Origin: Symsagittifera roscoffensis
Lineage: Eukaryota > Xenacoelomorpha > Acoela > Convolutidae
Assembly (NCBI RefSeq): GCF_963678635.1
Contig: NC_087068.1
Coordinates: 59,257,896-59,321,895 of the forward strand
Reading direction: 5' to 3'
DNA: 64,000 nucleotides
The notes beneath the pieces were generated by a model. It was not told the origin of the DNA. It searched no databases and saw nothing but the letters and a program-made list of their open reading frames with translations. This document shows positions 55,501 through 59,989 of this stretch, piece by piece. Numbering within the stretch: the first letter of the stretch is position 1; each line of letters opens with the position of its first letter. A program made the position numbers and the translations under genes.

Positions 55501-57287
55501 ACAAAGGATAAAATAGCAACGCAACAAAACTCACGAAGAGTTAACAAAATCGATAATTCTTTTACAGATTAACTTTGAGCTGAAAAAAAGTTTTGAAGAA
55601 CCCATACTCAAAACAATTAGCCGAAGAAGAGGAAGAAAACTGATATACTTAAATTGGAGTAAATTCACAACCAAGTTAAAAACAAATTTGGAGTGGAACA
55701 AGCATTTAAAAACCAGACAAGCTCAATATTTGTCTGTTAGTTGAAGAAAGTACAGATTGAGATGATCACCAATTTCAGTCATCCTGTGCACTAAAATATT
55801 TACAGGAAAAAGTCTAGTACCAGGTTTTGTTAACCGCAAGGGCAGTTAATTCTTGAGGAGCGTTTCGAAATTTTTAGACTTACTTAAGAGTTTCACCATT
55901 CGATTAGGTTTACTGTTGAGGAGTCAAAAACCATTCATTTGAATAATGAATCTATGGCAAAATGAAGATTTGAAATAACATGCGGTCCGGGTGAAAGCAA
56001 TCCTCTCTGCTTTCTATCGATTAACCAACTCTTTTTAAGGGGGGTAAATTCAGAATTGCGTTCTACAGCTAAAAAAAATACTTGGTAGATAAAATGGTTC
56101 ATACAGCTAAAAAAAGGTTTAAGCTTTTGTTGCGTTTCAATGTGACCTTATTATTATGTTCGTCTTTCGGGTTTCCAAATGAGGTGATCTTTGCGCTATT
56201 TCATTAAGGATCAAATAAGCAACTGAACAAAACTTACGAAGCGAAAACAAGGCTGACAATCTTAGAGCAGACACCAGTTGAGCCGAAAAAGATGATTTTA
56301 TAAAAAAGTGAAGTCCCACCGTACACAACAATGGACAACACTTGCACTTGCAACTACAATGAAATTTGTTTACAGCACAAGAAAAATCAGTGATGTGGCA
56401 ACAAAGACGACAATCTTTGAGCAGACACCAACTGAACGGAACAGTAGTTAAATTCGAATTTTCATGAAACTGAGCATGTCAGCTGCACAGTGATTCAAAT
56501 GATTGTGTTAAACTAGTTGTTAACCCAAAAAAAGGCTGAATTCCGATTTGATGACGCTTGCTAATCGCAAGCGTAAACGTCCTGTTCCAGACACGTAACT
56601 AATTGTTGTTACCTAGAATTGCTTGGGACCCACAACTTGGATGCATTAGTCTCTTCGTGGTATCTTCTCAGCCCCACCAGTGGAAGGGCAAAGATGGCGA
56701 ACCCAATCAGAAGAGATGCCCAGGGGTATCTTCCACAAAACCCTCCGATTCTAAAACCATAATTAAAACATATGCACCTTAAATCTTAAGCAAACCTTTT
56801 TTGGGGCAGTTTTCTTTGGTTTTTGAGCGTTTCATAAAAATGAGGGGCCAAGCTTTCACATAGCTTTTGGTAGGGAAGCAATCATCTGTCTTGTCTTGTC
56901 CCTTGCTATTTTATTTACTCATTTGACGGGGTTAGGCTTCGAGGTATGCAAACTAGCTTCGAATAAGACTGAGTCACGCTTTGAACTCCTTTCACCACTC
57001 CCACTGATCAGTCAACCATCAGTAAATAACTGTAGTCGCTCAAAAGCTTCAATTACATTAGGACAGAAAACAATTTAGAGCACTCAATTAAGGCCAAATA
57101 CAACACTTTACTCTACTTGCCTGTGGAAGACACCTTGAACGAATGACGTAATTCTATCCGAGATTTGTTCGAGAAAGACGAAGTTGCACGCATTGAATGA
57201 ATCATCTTCTTCGTCAATTGAGGACATGTCCAAATCTTTCACCAACTCCAGTTCCGTCTCTCCATTTTTCTTCTCATCGTCTGCCAT
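19339..57287 (-). CDS. Patched-domain / sterol-sensing-domain membrane protein, complete 16-exon gene
   Basis: The 16 exons add up to 2,751 nt, that is 916 residues plus a TGA. The product is a 12-pass RND-superfamily protein of the Patched-domain (PTCHD/PTR) type, a family implicated in lipid or sterol handling and Hedgehog-related signalling; its substrate cannot be read from sequence. TM1 is near residues 67-85. The sterol-sensing domain covers TM2-TM6 (about 314-472), and TM7-TM12 lie at about 524-541, 738-780, 786-808, 831-850 and 861-880. Large luminal loops lie between TM1 and TM2 and between TM7 and TM8. The proton-relay motifs of the superfamily appear as GIGVD-N in TM4 (381-386) and GLVVD-Y in TM10 (798-803). 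NPC1 is less likely because no cysteine-rich N-terminal domain is present and the length is about 900. Exons: 57287-57121, 56750-56613, 48205-47876, 47188-47017, 46052-45843, 45629-45506, 44739-44564, 43803-43552, 32819-32642, 32151-31984, 26178-26063, 25834-25679, 24996-24871, 23179-23035, 21585-21464, 19509-19339. Confidence 0.93.
20205..20545 (-). repeat. Family A repeat with tRNA-like module
   Basis: The module at about 20,245-20,320 has 'cattcgaaactgct' and 'cgagatttggagtctc', so its anticodon position reads CCA like the copies at 1,000 and 10,520. The right end, 'aagtcgtaatatcacactac', is conserved. The hairpin left end is missing. Confidence 0.6.
20905..21010. repeat. Family C repeat
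   Basis: 'gaatgagtccaggagat' at the left and 'cgattgcaatacacttgcc' with 'atcgcaagggta' at the right, the latter forming a short hairpin. It is colinear with 42,155-42,255. Confidence 0.6.
21464..21585 (-). CDS. Patched-domain gene exon 15
   Basis: Residues 820-860, with 'MGAAVFNGGITTFLAF' (TM11) and 'SFVFSTFFK', both standard Patched-family blocks. The acceptor is 'gtgttcag|agcgtg' and the donor 'ttcaag|gtaaca'. It is not visible as a long ORF; it was found by frame and similarity. Confidence 0.95.
22380..22730 (-). repeat. Possible SINE of another family
   Basis: The minus strand near 22,650-22,725 reads 'cagtggtaaggcgttcac' and later 'gtatttgatccc', which loosely resemble A and B boxes of a tRNA-derived head. 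The rest of the segment shares nothing I can see with families A-D. It lies in intron 14. Evidence is weak. Confidence 0.3.
23035..23179 (-). CDS. Patched-domain gene exon 14
   Basis: Residues 772-820. 'NIVLSIGLVVDYAAHIGHSF' is TM10 with the GxxxD motif typical of Patched-domain proteins. The acceptor is a TG-rich run, 'tgtgtgcag|gtggaa'; the donor is 'aaacaac|gtaagt'. Confidence 0.95.
23180..24870 (-). other. Patched-domain gene intron 13
   Basis: Contains family B sequence at about 23,650-24,180, in which the start segment ('aacagacagttggaaaa' plus 'cagtcaatgaaagcaaag') is repeated three times, and a second partial copy at about 24,190-24,430. No exon is visible. The two overlapping Leu/Phe-rich minus ORFs around 23,700-23,960 are translations of the repeated start segment. 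Confidence 0.55.
24871..24996 (-). CDS. Patched-domain gene exon 13
   Basis: Residues 730-771, 42 whole codons, covering TM8 ('GLAFAVVFLVCMILI') and the start of TM9. The acceptor is 'tgcttcag|gtgatc' and the donor 'actatg|gtaagt'. It is not apparent as an isolated ORF. Confidence 0.93.
25184..25216 (+). repeat. Long G tract
   Basis: Thirteen consecutive G (25,184-25,196) are followed by 'tggtggtgggg', in intron 12 of the Patched-domain gene. On the transcribed strand it is a C tract. It has four-run potential for a G-quadruplex on the plus strand. Confidence 0.9.
25679..25834 (-). CDS. Patched-domain gene exon 12
   Basis: Residues 678-729, the end of the second luminal loop ('RMLVWFYKTSKSSEG', 'AFIYSRILFTWEGFT'). 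The acceptor is 'ctcttttag|agttcc' and the donor 'ttcaca|gtgagt'. Phase 0 at both ends. Confidence 0.92.
26063..26178 (-). CDS. Patched-domain gene exon 11
   Basis: Residues 639-677 of the second luminal loop ('DADEFIRLLNLFLQRPSG'). The acceptor is a strong 'ttttttgcag|gtcgtc' and the donor 'atcacg|gtcagt'. It enters in phase 1 and leaves in phase 0. Confidence 0.92.
26603..26680. repeat. Family D repeat, left half of split copy
   Basis: Starts with 'acacaggcgaagttgcactt' and runs to 'aaaactgaatgagtaa', where LINE-1 begins. The uninterrupted copy at 43,028 continues directly from 'gaatgagtaa' into 'aactttgagtc', which is found here only at 31,161 on the other side of the LINE. Confidence 0.8.
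26730..27671 (+). CDS. LINE-1 ORF1 protein (RNA-binding type)
   Basis: 313 residues. A charged N-terminal third, rich in Glu and Gln, precedes a likely coiled coil (about residues 60-140). The C-terminal half has the L1/CR1 ORF1 RRM-like signature 'RRENVRIMGIPE' and 'ISIAHRLPTRSQGPRPIIAR'. Such proteins bind the element RNA and act as nucleic-acid chaperones. The ORF is uninterrupted. It ends in TAA at 27,669 and the next ORF lies in the same frame. It is the only LINE ORF1 here without a PHD-like finger. Confidence 0.85.
   Translation: MMENQMQESEMQTNIVAETQTENNAEDQTITTEEQTIPVLRYKDQTPFTPVRKGEKRQKIDLSPLDSIIEGGDFSRTISDTIEEKMKAIIPEIVQKIKESLKTTFEEMLNKAIGEAKLEVKNEVKRQMAWQSREMTLKALSESDVIETYIRRENVRIMGIPENATNDNRQNWESSDATTVKVIDIANKVGSNLEKSNISIAHRLPTRSQGPRPIIARFANRSSRIDLLRNKKKFKDIDELKNVRIFEDLTLARVKFFNMMKTDTRIENVWTREGTINYKLAGDSRVQTIKRLFEGGLKLKYLLADLEQCFVTN
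27711..30567 (+). pseudogene. LINE-1 ORF2 (endonuclease + reverse transcriptase), two lesions
   Basis: The N-terminal apurinic-type endonuclease shows 'INARAL', 'TETW', 'GDINID' and 'ADHYPV'. The reverse transcriptase shows 'NYRPIAL', 'FLDLKKAFD', 'SGVPQGSILGPLLF' and the catalytic 'FADD' at 29,703-29,714. A one-base expansion of the A run at 29,967-29,975 shifts the frame. Translation then continues in the next frame ('AKTRHYVPSS') until an in-frame TGA at 30,337, after which the same frame is open to TAA at 30,565. The first ATG (27,711) is 39 nt after the ORF1 stop and in the same frame. Apart from the two lesions the coding sequence is complete. Confidence 0.9.
31159..31870. repeat. Family D repeat, right part of split copy
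   Basis: Resumes with 'aaaactttgagtctac' immediately after the LINE-1 tail and continues colinearly with the copy at 4,917-5,475, including 'gacaattatgacgcattaa' and 'ccttagcatt'. It ends near 'attacacaagctatgctgtg'. A fragment of the same right region lies inside the decayed LINE at about 52,560-52,870. Confidence 0.7.
31984..32151 (-). CDS. Patched-domain gene exon 10
   Basis: Residues 583-639 of the second luminal loop ('LPEELGAMPQIASSRIDFW', 'LTAYYGWLNQTTDAS' with an NQT sequon). The acceptor is 'aattcatag|gagcag' and the donor 'agcaagc|gtaaga'. Enters and leaves in phase 1. Confidence 0.92.
32330..32435. other. Long hairpin in intron 9
   Basis: Arms 32,347-32,373 and 32,389-32,415 are inverted complements over 27 bases with one mismatch ('ggctcgcgagggatggc' against 'gccatccctcgcgagtc'), separated by a 15-nt loop. 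Weaker pairing extends outward to about 32,330 and 32,435. It resembles a short foldback element or a precursor-type hairpin. Confidence 0.85.
32495..32560. repeat. Family C terminus
   Basis: 'gaaaagtctagcacatgatt' followed by 'tgttgctaatcgcaagggta', the family C ending. Lies in intron 9, 80 bases from the exon 9 donor. Confidence 0.5.
32642..32819 (-). CDS. Patched-domain gene exon 9 (GC donor)
   Basis: Residues 524-583: TM7 ('VVALLLFAIGLAGTVQ') and the start of the second luminal loop ('DYQEDWFIPEG'). The acceptor is 'ttggtttag|attgtg'. The donor is GC: 'ttcttcg|gcaagt' (GC at 32641-32640). The GT four bases further on would put exon 10 out of frame and reach a stop within about nine codons. 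Confidence 0.92.
33549..33920 (-). repeat. Family A repeat, complete copy
   Basis: Left end 'cacagaggcaaagccacg' and 'cttcgcaaac'; tRNA-like module at about 33,675-33,735 ('cgacctagagaaattgag'); right end 'cactaatacattacgctgc' then 'tcgcaagtgt'. About 370 bp. The two ends both contain an 'acttgcg'-type sequence in opposite orientations. Confidence 0.65.
34163..36531 (-). pseudogene. LINE-2 ORF2, 3' part (end of endonuclease + reverse transcriptase)
   Basis: Resumes inside the endonuclease with 'FPSIDWNTYSSSS' and includes 'FSDHYPIFF'. Reverse transcriptase motifs follow: 'NYRPISILP', 'YFDVRKAFDSVPHHLL', 'SGVPQGSVLGPLLF' and the catalytic 'FADD'. The frame is open for nearly 790 codons to the stop at 34,163. 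It is separated from its 5' part by the insertion at 36,532-39,236 and cannot be translated as one protein. Confidence 0.92.
36518..36531. repeat. Target-site duplication, left copy
   Basis: 'agaaggaaaattaa', identical to 39,237-39,250. In the LINE-2 frame each copy encodes N-F-P-S, which shows that the duplication came from one original site. Confidence 0.95.
36623..36660 (+). other. 13-bp stem hairpin in the nested element
   Basis: 'gcccgacagtgtg' and 'cacactgtcgggc' are perfect inverted complements with a 12-nt loop that itself contains the palindrome 'gcctaggc'. It lies about 90 bases from the element's left border, upstream of the RT frame. Confidence 0.9.
36839..39223 (+). CDS. Reverse transcriptase with four C-terminal zinc fingers
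   Basis: 794 residues from this ATG; the frame is open from 36,743 and the upstream 'DYKKAKKRWEEEWW' looks like part of the protein, so the true start may be lost. RT motifs: 'GWVIPLHKKGPKNDLGNYRG', 'NGFRGGRSTADS', motif A 'LLDITKAYPRTNK' (about 243-255), 'LREGCATSPILFN' and the catalytic 'FADD' (about 375-378). Motif A has AYPR where most non-LTR RTs have AFDS or AYDS. The tail carries one C2H2-like finger (about 654-680) and three C2HC fingers of the form C-x2-C-x11/12-H-x3-C (687-706, 715-734, 762-781), presumably for nucleic-acid binding. No stop or frameshift is seen. I cannot assign a clade. Confidence 0.9.
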   Translation: MEIVEDARKAELQGDIGTLYKTLKRIGIRDNCTFEDETFSPEEFRSHFMKVSENRYERGRDEIVRTMEEIPERTDQTALEAAIELERVVTWSEFETELAKIRDGAPGNDGVRMLAVKVASKPIKQELHRMIGQLIDMKPEEWPEEIKEGWVIPLHKKGPKNDLGNYRGVCLLPLASRLIARILATRLRTWAETIGALDENQNGFRGGRSTADSTQIIIRMEEETRRVYGMTDECNENRPGAVLLDITKAYPRTNKPLLWGMLARFGMTDKVLDLLKGLHEETRYRVKGKEGLSDDWAPARGLREGCATSPILFNVYHAEAIRRAERERRKEAAERGQECGLTWRWTPGGSLPPREGPRALHSSNKCNFILEDSLFADDTSLLGWTEELVIGKEVIKKKMMEFEEKCHDGKEESITFATTSAQKTRMLGTLIGKREDRGARIKRGYHAWSKVKQWLWNSSLSKRTRALVVQAVVESTLLFDCSVRAWTPTDIQKFQSVADRAYRFVWNNGKPHTLIRMQNEGVNSYEIRRQLNIESIRTKIECRALERMGHVLRMSDERIVKKAVLGSWDMERTRSGNSRGNTIQYWRRLLKEAGHEDDNSENLTNDRKRWKKTVTDRRTFLKNWETQMCNWHRGSEKPARSQWNRERISDSGWPCRWDGCDKMCATKGGRTNHERKAHRRESVDFKCPKCNDSFSDQAALTNHFKACQGGQGGFCPKCQRSLSLSNMARHRRTCRGEHPTAPEVTNTIITGRFAGTRARIQCEECGTWVTKNNISRHWSTCPGNWESRPPTGRK
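39237..39250. repeat. Target-site duplication, right copy
   Basis: 'agaaggaaaattaa', the partner of 36,518-36,531. It follows directly on the element's AAG tail, so the exact border is ambiguous by a few bases. Confidence 0.95.
39237..39728 (-). pseudogene. LINE-2 ORF2, 5' part (endonuclease N terminus)
   Basis: Starts right after the ORF1 TGA with no ATG. The endonuclease asparagine motif is in 'LLLNCQSI', six codons after the stop; the catalytic Glu is in 'LTETWLNPD'; the Asp motif 'GDFNFPS' is where the insertion cuts. The first in-frame Met ('KAMNTT') comes only after the Asn and Glu motifs, so an AUG start would give a dead endonuclease. The frame is open to the insertion site. Confidence 0.9.
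39729..40613 (-). CDS. LINE-2 ORF1 protein with PHD-like finger
   Basis: 294 residues. An N-terminal PHD-like zinc finger ('CICKKPV', 'GCSSCGKWVHGPCVGL', 'WLCDNCLQR', about residues 20-72) is followed by a linker. An RRM-like domain of the LINE ORF1 type comes next ('FVITGIPENES', 'NNITAIRRLGK', 'RPLLVTT'). PHD fingers occur in ORF1 of several Jockey/CR1-group elements. The ORF is intact and ends in TGA (39731-39729) immediately followed by CTAG, in frame with ORF2. Confidence 0.9.
   Translation of the reverse strand: MIMGPKPRTTRLNSESSPKCICKKPVNDDDSSAIGCSSCGKWVHGPCVGLSIDDVRWLGTKANLQWLCDNCLQRGDKSTICTEAKLDALFNDLSDKINTTVTNLVPKLISEVIPGVNENVKEAVTKSLPSYSDIVSGSKKSLPNTELQFVITGIPENESSYFKQIENDSTEIDRIMQHMGLHPENNITAIRRLGKITKSSPNELASDRPRCRPLLVTTSNDRFLNNCFARSHYLQNYINRVYIKKFLSHSDRQTEKNLLAKRYQMITSEAKNKDFRIKNLKLYYKGAPVDISSN
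42155..42255. repeat. Family C repeat
   Basis: 'gaatgagtccaggagatg' at the left, 'cgggaaaaagtctagtacc' in the middle, and a terminal hairpin made of 'tacccttgc' and 'gcgagggta'. It is the clearest copy of the family terminus. Confidence 0.65.
43028..43290. repeat. Family D repeat
   Basis: Runs from 'cacagaggcgaagttgcg' through 'gggaaaaactgaatgagtaa' and 'aactttgagtctacaaaac' without a break. It therefore shows what the LINE-1 target looked like before insertion. Confidence 0.75.
43552..43803 (-). CDS. Patched-domain gene exon 8
   Basis: Residues 440-523: TM6 ('FSAFGIVGVFLVTLFFF') and the cytosolic central loop, with the Cys-rich 'YACLFCCK'. The acceptor is 'tgtttgcag|attatc'. The donor is taken as 'gtaaaa|gtaagc' because it gives a better site than the GT nine bases earlier, which is also in frame and would remove three residues. 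Confidence 0.9.
44564..44739 (-). CDS. Patched-domain gene exon 7
   Basis: Residues 381-439: end of TM4 with GIGVDN ('GIGVDNMFVFVAAYDNL') and TM5 ('GVSILITSLTDFSAFAIG'), the core of the sterol-sensing domain. The acceptor is 'tgtgtttgtgtag|gaatcg' and the donor 'tccacg|gtaagc'. Confidence 0.95.
45506..45629 (-). CDS. Patched-domain gene exon 6
   Basis: Residues 340-381: TM3 ('ALGGIVCIVMSMAFSVGF') and the start of TM4 ('NRLLPFLLLG'). The acceptor is 'tgtgttttag|ttctgg' and the donor 'tgctag|gtaaac'. Phase 0 to phase 1. Confidence 0.95.
45843..46052 (-). CDS. Patched-domain gene exon 5
   Basis: Residues 270-339: the end of the first luminal loop ('EWEQRFLDTCSEG', 'YYLAVRSFSDIGGGTIKGDL') and TM2 ('LGVGYILVILYLTINLG'). 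The acceptor is 'gtttttaag|ccgtac' and the donor 'gagcaag|gttcgt'. Phase 0 at both ends. Confidence 0.93.
46222..46772. mobile_element. Foldback element in intron 4
   Basis: A 551-bp inverted repeat. The left arm (46,222 to about 46,460) and the right arm (about 46,529-46,772) pair along most of their length, for example 'attttggcttttcttagtt' with its complement near 46,635. The ends are 'ggttaagattagacaaa' and 'tttgtctaatcttcacc'. No target-site duplication or coding capacity is evident. Confidence 0.85.
47017..47188 (-). CDS. Patched-domain gene exon 4
   Basis: Residues 212-269 of the first luminal loop, with a Ser/Gly-rich stretch ('VEVSSNGSSSASGGQ') and then 'MSMTYFIQTYENRLNPE'. The acceptor is 'ttctcttcag|tggatc' and the donor 'ccagag|gttaat'. 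Phase 2 to phase 0. Confidence 0.9.
47349..47356. repeat. 8-bp target-site duplication, left
   Basis: 'aatgagca', repeated exactly at 47,761-47,768 on the other side of the MITE. Confidence 0.95.
47357..47760. mobile_element. hAT-type MITE
   Basis: A 404-bp element with terminal inverted repeats 'caggggcggatttagg' and 'cctagatccgcccctg' (one mismatch in 16). It is flanked by a perfect 8-bp duplication, the size made by hAT transposases. The internal sequence has no transposase ORF. It sits in intron 3 of the Patched-domain gene and looks young. Confidence 0.95.
47761..47768. repeat. 8-bp target-site duplication, right
   Basis: 'aatgagca', identical to 47,349-47,356. Confidence 0.95.
47876..48205 (-). 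CDS. Patched-domain gene exon 3
   Basis: Residues 102-212, most of the first luminal loop ('MSEQWFPAMLRVVRVIIT', 'LDESIKNIAVQSEGENGTT' with an NGT sequon, 'SILQLWQYDKATIQKL'). The acceptor is 'tccttttag|ggcggt' and the donor 'agtcaag|gtaagt'. Phase 2 at both ends. Confidence 0.92.
53163..54496 (+). repeat. Tandem duplication, unit 1
   Basis: Starts at 'ttctcagaatctgcaattga' and ends at 'agacttacttaagag'; unit 2 follows at once with the same start. It contains the RT fragment and a family C terminus. Unit 1 lacks 39 bases present in unit 2 (54,622-54,660) right at the RT 'VLGPLIFNLY' motif. Confidence 0.9.
54497..55893 (+). repeat. Tandem duplication, unit 2
   Basis: A second copy of 53,163-54,496 with scattered substitutions and small indels. 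It keeps the fuller RT motif, so it is closer to the ancestral state. After 'ttagacttacttaagagttt' the sequence becomes unique. Confidence 0.9.
56613..56750 (-). CDS. Patched-domain gene exon 2
   Basis: Residues 56-102: TM1 ('WASLLIGFAIFALPLVGL') followed by 'HEETNASKLWVPSNS', the block after TM1 in Patched-domain proteins. The acceptor is 'atggttttag|aatcgg' and the donor 'aattctag|gtaaca'. Phase 2 at both ends. It was not visible as a long ORF. Confidence 0.94.
57121..57287 (-). CDS. Patched-domain gene exon 1 (start codon, GC donor)
   Basis: Residues 1-56: an acidic N-terminal tail ('MADDEKKNGETELELVKDL', 'SSIDEEDDSF') then 'ITSFVQGVFHR', the amphipathic helix before TM1. The ATG at 57287 has a strong context (aaaaaaATGG). 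The frame stays open upstream to a possible acceptor 'cgattttag|ttcacg' at 57,331, so the exon may include 5' UTR or further coding sequence. The donor is GC, 'ttccacag|gcaagt'. Using the GT four bases on gives a stop in exon 2. Confidence 0.88.
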
Positions 57288-59046
57288 TTTTTTCACATTG
57301 ATTTTAGCAATCAGCTCTTTTGGCGTGAACTAAAATCGAAAATCTAATCAATCAAATAATATAGAAGTCTTTTCGTTTCTGCCGCGAAGCAGACTATGTT
57401 ATAACAGTAAAATGTGAACATAATTCCAACTATCTAGGTTATCAGTAACGCTTGGCACTATAACTATGGCGACATTTTCATTTTGAGGCATCTAAATGTA
57501 CTTTTGAGGGTACTTTTGCTTGCTTTGAGAAGTGCCTAACTGCAATTCCCGAAATATGAATACATTTGCGACAAAATAGGTAACTTTTACAACTAACTTT
57601 ACTCATTATGGCCAAATTATGGCGACATTCTTGTTCGTGTTTCGAAACAGAGAAACCTTTCTAGATACATGTCTTCGTAACTCAACACTGAGCATCAAAC
57701 CGCCAATTTAAATTCGACTCTTTAAGGACCTATGTTCTATCAAATTGATAGAGGATATCTAGCAACCAGAGATGCAGATCTGATTGATTTCGGAAAATGT
57801 AGAAGGTCCATTGTTTGAATTTTGATCAAACGGACAAACAAAAGCGAAGCGGAGTTTGCATCACTTGTGATACAACAACAGCGTAGCATTGCAAGCTAGC
57901 AAGCGAAAACAAAATGAGACAAAGTATCTAAATCGAAAAAAAAGTTCAAAAAAAGATGATTGATTCAACTTATATAAAGCAGTCGAAAAACACAACCAAC
58001 AGAATAAAATGAGCTTCTAGTATTAAATTAGCGACTATAAGCCGACATCACGTGAGTAGTCGCCCATTGAGCCGAAAACAAAAAACGCCCTAGAATATAT
58101 TGTCTTAAAAAATTGGAGCGATTAGGTTTGAACTTTTATGACAAACAACTGACCTGAATTATATGAAAGACTAATAACAAATTTCTGTCCTTCAAGCAAA
58201 GCAAAACAAAATGACAATGCCGACAAAATATCAACCCAAATGATTAAGGCCGAACAAAACTCTCAATGGAGAAAAAAAAGAAAATATACAAATTAATTAC
58301 GGTTAGTAAATTGAGAGGTTACAGGATTTAATCAACAACAATTCCAACCACAATGAAAATAGATTTCAGCAAAAAAAAATCAATCTAACAACTAAGCGAA
58401 CAAACCATAAGCAGAAACAGCGAGAGGCCGATCATTCGATTTCTCCCGTCAGGCCGGAACTCCAAAAAAGATACGGCCGGGACTGCAACCACAGATCTTA
58501 AACTGGAAAAGCTATCGCGTTACCTCTGGAGCAAAAGGGAGAAGGGAACTGAAAGTTAGTAAGATTCAATATTTAAGAAAATTAAATTCCTTAGAAATTT
58601 GTAAAACAAAGTTGTTTACAGGAAACAAAAGTTAATTCCCGGTTACAAAACACATGATCTCGCACGTGTAAAAAAAAGCAAAAGGTAAGTCCATTTTGCT
58701 CGTTATTCTGTGAAATCAAATCGAGTTTTGCAACTCAAATATGACATTACTCAAAGCATTTCATAAAAAATTGTCGTACTGAAGCCCTTTCAGTTGCAAC
58801 TCGGACGGCATCAAAATTTTCGAGAATAATTTCCCTTCGTTGAGAGAAACTGGAATGATTTATTTATTGAGTTTGGTTTGACTTTGAGCGAGTAAAGCGG
58901 TCTTACAAAACATAATCAACAGGCCGTTAGAAAAGAGCAAATGAACGCAAGGAAACAGAAAAGTGATGTTTTTTGAAAAAACATCATTTTTCGAATTTAA
59001 ATGGGCTTGAAGCTCCTTGAAATTCGAAAATAATTTATGATTGACA

Positions 59047-59884
59047 GTGAAGTCCCATTTGTACCAAAATGAAAAATCGGTCCCATTTGTACCAAAATTA
59101 TTCAACTCGGTTTCTGATTTATCGAATTGTGAGCCAACGAATGATTAAATTATTTTTCTACTGTTCAAACAGAAGAAGACTAAACAGTGTAATAGTGACC
59201 GCTGCAGTCACGTCAACGTGTTGCGAGCTTGCCAACAGAGGTATAATATACCGTATCTGGCGGATGGATAATACGGATATATTGTCGTTTAGTGTAATGC
59301 GAGCTGTTCAATTGGTAGTTTTATTTAGCGCTACTGGCTATCAATTGTATTTAGATTGGATTCATTATTTAAGATATGTCTCGAGCGGTAAAACCTATCT
59401 TGCTTTAAAGGATGCTGGTTCCGATTCCTAGCTTCTGATATCTCTCAAGCCGATCGGCGCAAGTAAGAGCATGATTAGGATATTTTATTCAGTTAATTTG
59501 TCTCCAATTGATTTCTAGCTCGATATAAGATTCCTATGATTGGTCTTAATTACCATCAATGTTTACATAGTTAAATAAATATATGATGCAGCTCTATTTT
59601 ATCATCAAGGTGAATTATGTAATCTATTCGGTTCAAATGATTAATTAGAATGAATGACATCATGAAGGGATGTCACAAGAGGGTAGGACTCTAAAAACAA
59701 AATTACAGCCGGTTATAGCCGCAAAGCGGCGACGCTCGCCGACTGGCGACCTTAAACCAAGAGCTTAAAATAGTCGGCTTATTAGTCTTTGACCAAATGA
59801 ATATTTTTGGTACTAACGCGATTGATTTTTTATGTTGGTACAAATGGGACTGATTTATAATTTTGGCACTAGTGATTACCCACC
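59047..59884. mobile_element. 838-bp unclassified insertion
   Basis: Flanked by 'ttgaca' on both sides (59,041-59,046 and 59,885-59,890), and it splits a family B copy whose consensus reads straight through that point. The left end has two direct copies of 'gtcccatttgtaccaaaat'; the right end has the inverted form 'ggtacaaatgggac' near 59,835. Inside, the plus strand has a B-box-like 'ggttccgattcc' (59,418-59,429) preceded by 'ctcgagcggtaaaacc', so part is tRNA-like. A 97-codon ORF (59,141-59,431) overlaps this segment and is probably not a gene. Confidence 0.6.
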
Positions 59885-59989
59885 TTGACATTTTTTTGAT
59901 AAAACTTACTAGCATGTAACGCACCTCCGGTGCTTCGAATTATTAACAAGTAATTGAAGCCGCATATATTGGAAAATAGATATGCATCC

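Larger units (their letters stand above)
50470..55893 (+). mobile_element. Decayed LINE (antisense to host gene)
   Basis: Fragments appear in the order expected for a LINE. ORF1-like 'KNLILGSSITARI' (about 50,705) recalls the esterase-like motif of some CR1 ORF1 proteins. Endonuclease pieces are 'IKFLNINRRSLNR' (51,330), 'SETWF' (51,433) and 'LIKDYDLNYLD' (51,780). RT pieces are 'LKDLSKAFDLIDH' (about 53,095) and 'GVPQGTVLGPLIF' (about 54,595). Many stops and shifts interrupt it. A family D fragment interrupts it at 52,560-52,870. Confidence 0.65.
48206..56612 (-). other. Patched-domain gene intron 2 (8.4 kb)
   Basis: Exons 2 and 3 join in phase, so no coding exon is missing. The right two thirds hold a decayed LINE (about 50,470-55,893) with a tandem duplication. 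A family A-like segment lies around 49,620-49,830, and diverged family C pieces near 56,540. From 48,206 to 49,600 I see only short ORFs without recognisable content. Confidence 0.55.

Noticed and set aside
19339-57287. NPC1 identity for the middle gene
   Set aside because: Length (916), lack of a cysteine-rich N-terminal domain and TM10/TM12 motifs fit Patched-domain proteins better.
59069-59431. 120-codon plus-strand ORF that looks protein-like (hydrophobic, faint resemblance to Mpv17-type proteins)
   Set aside because: It lies inside the 838-bp insertion, its last third is a tRNA-like segment with a B box, and no splice sites or conserved motif support it.
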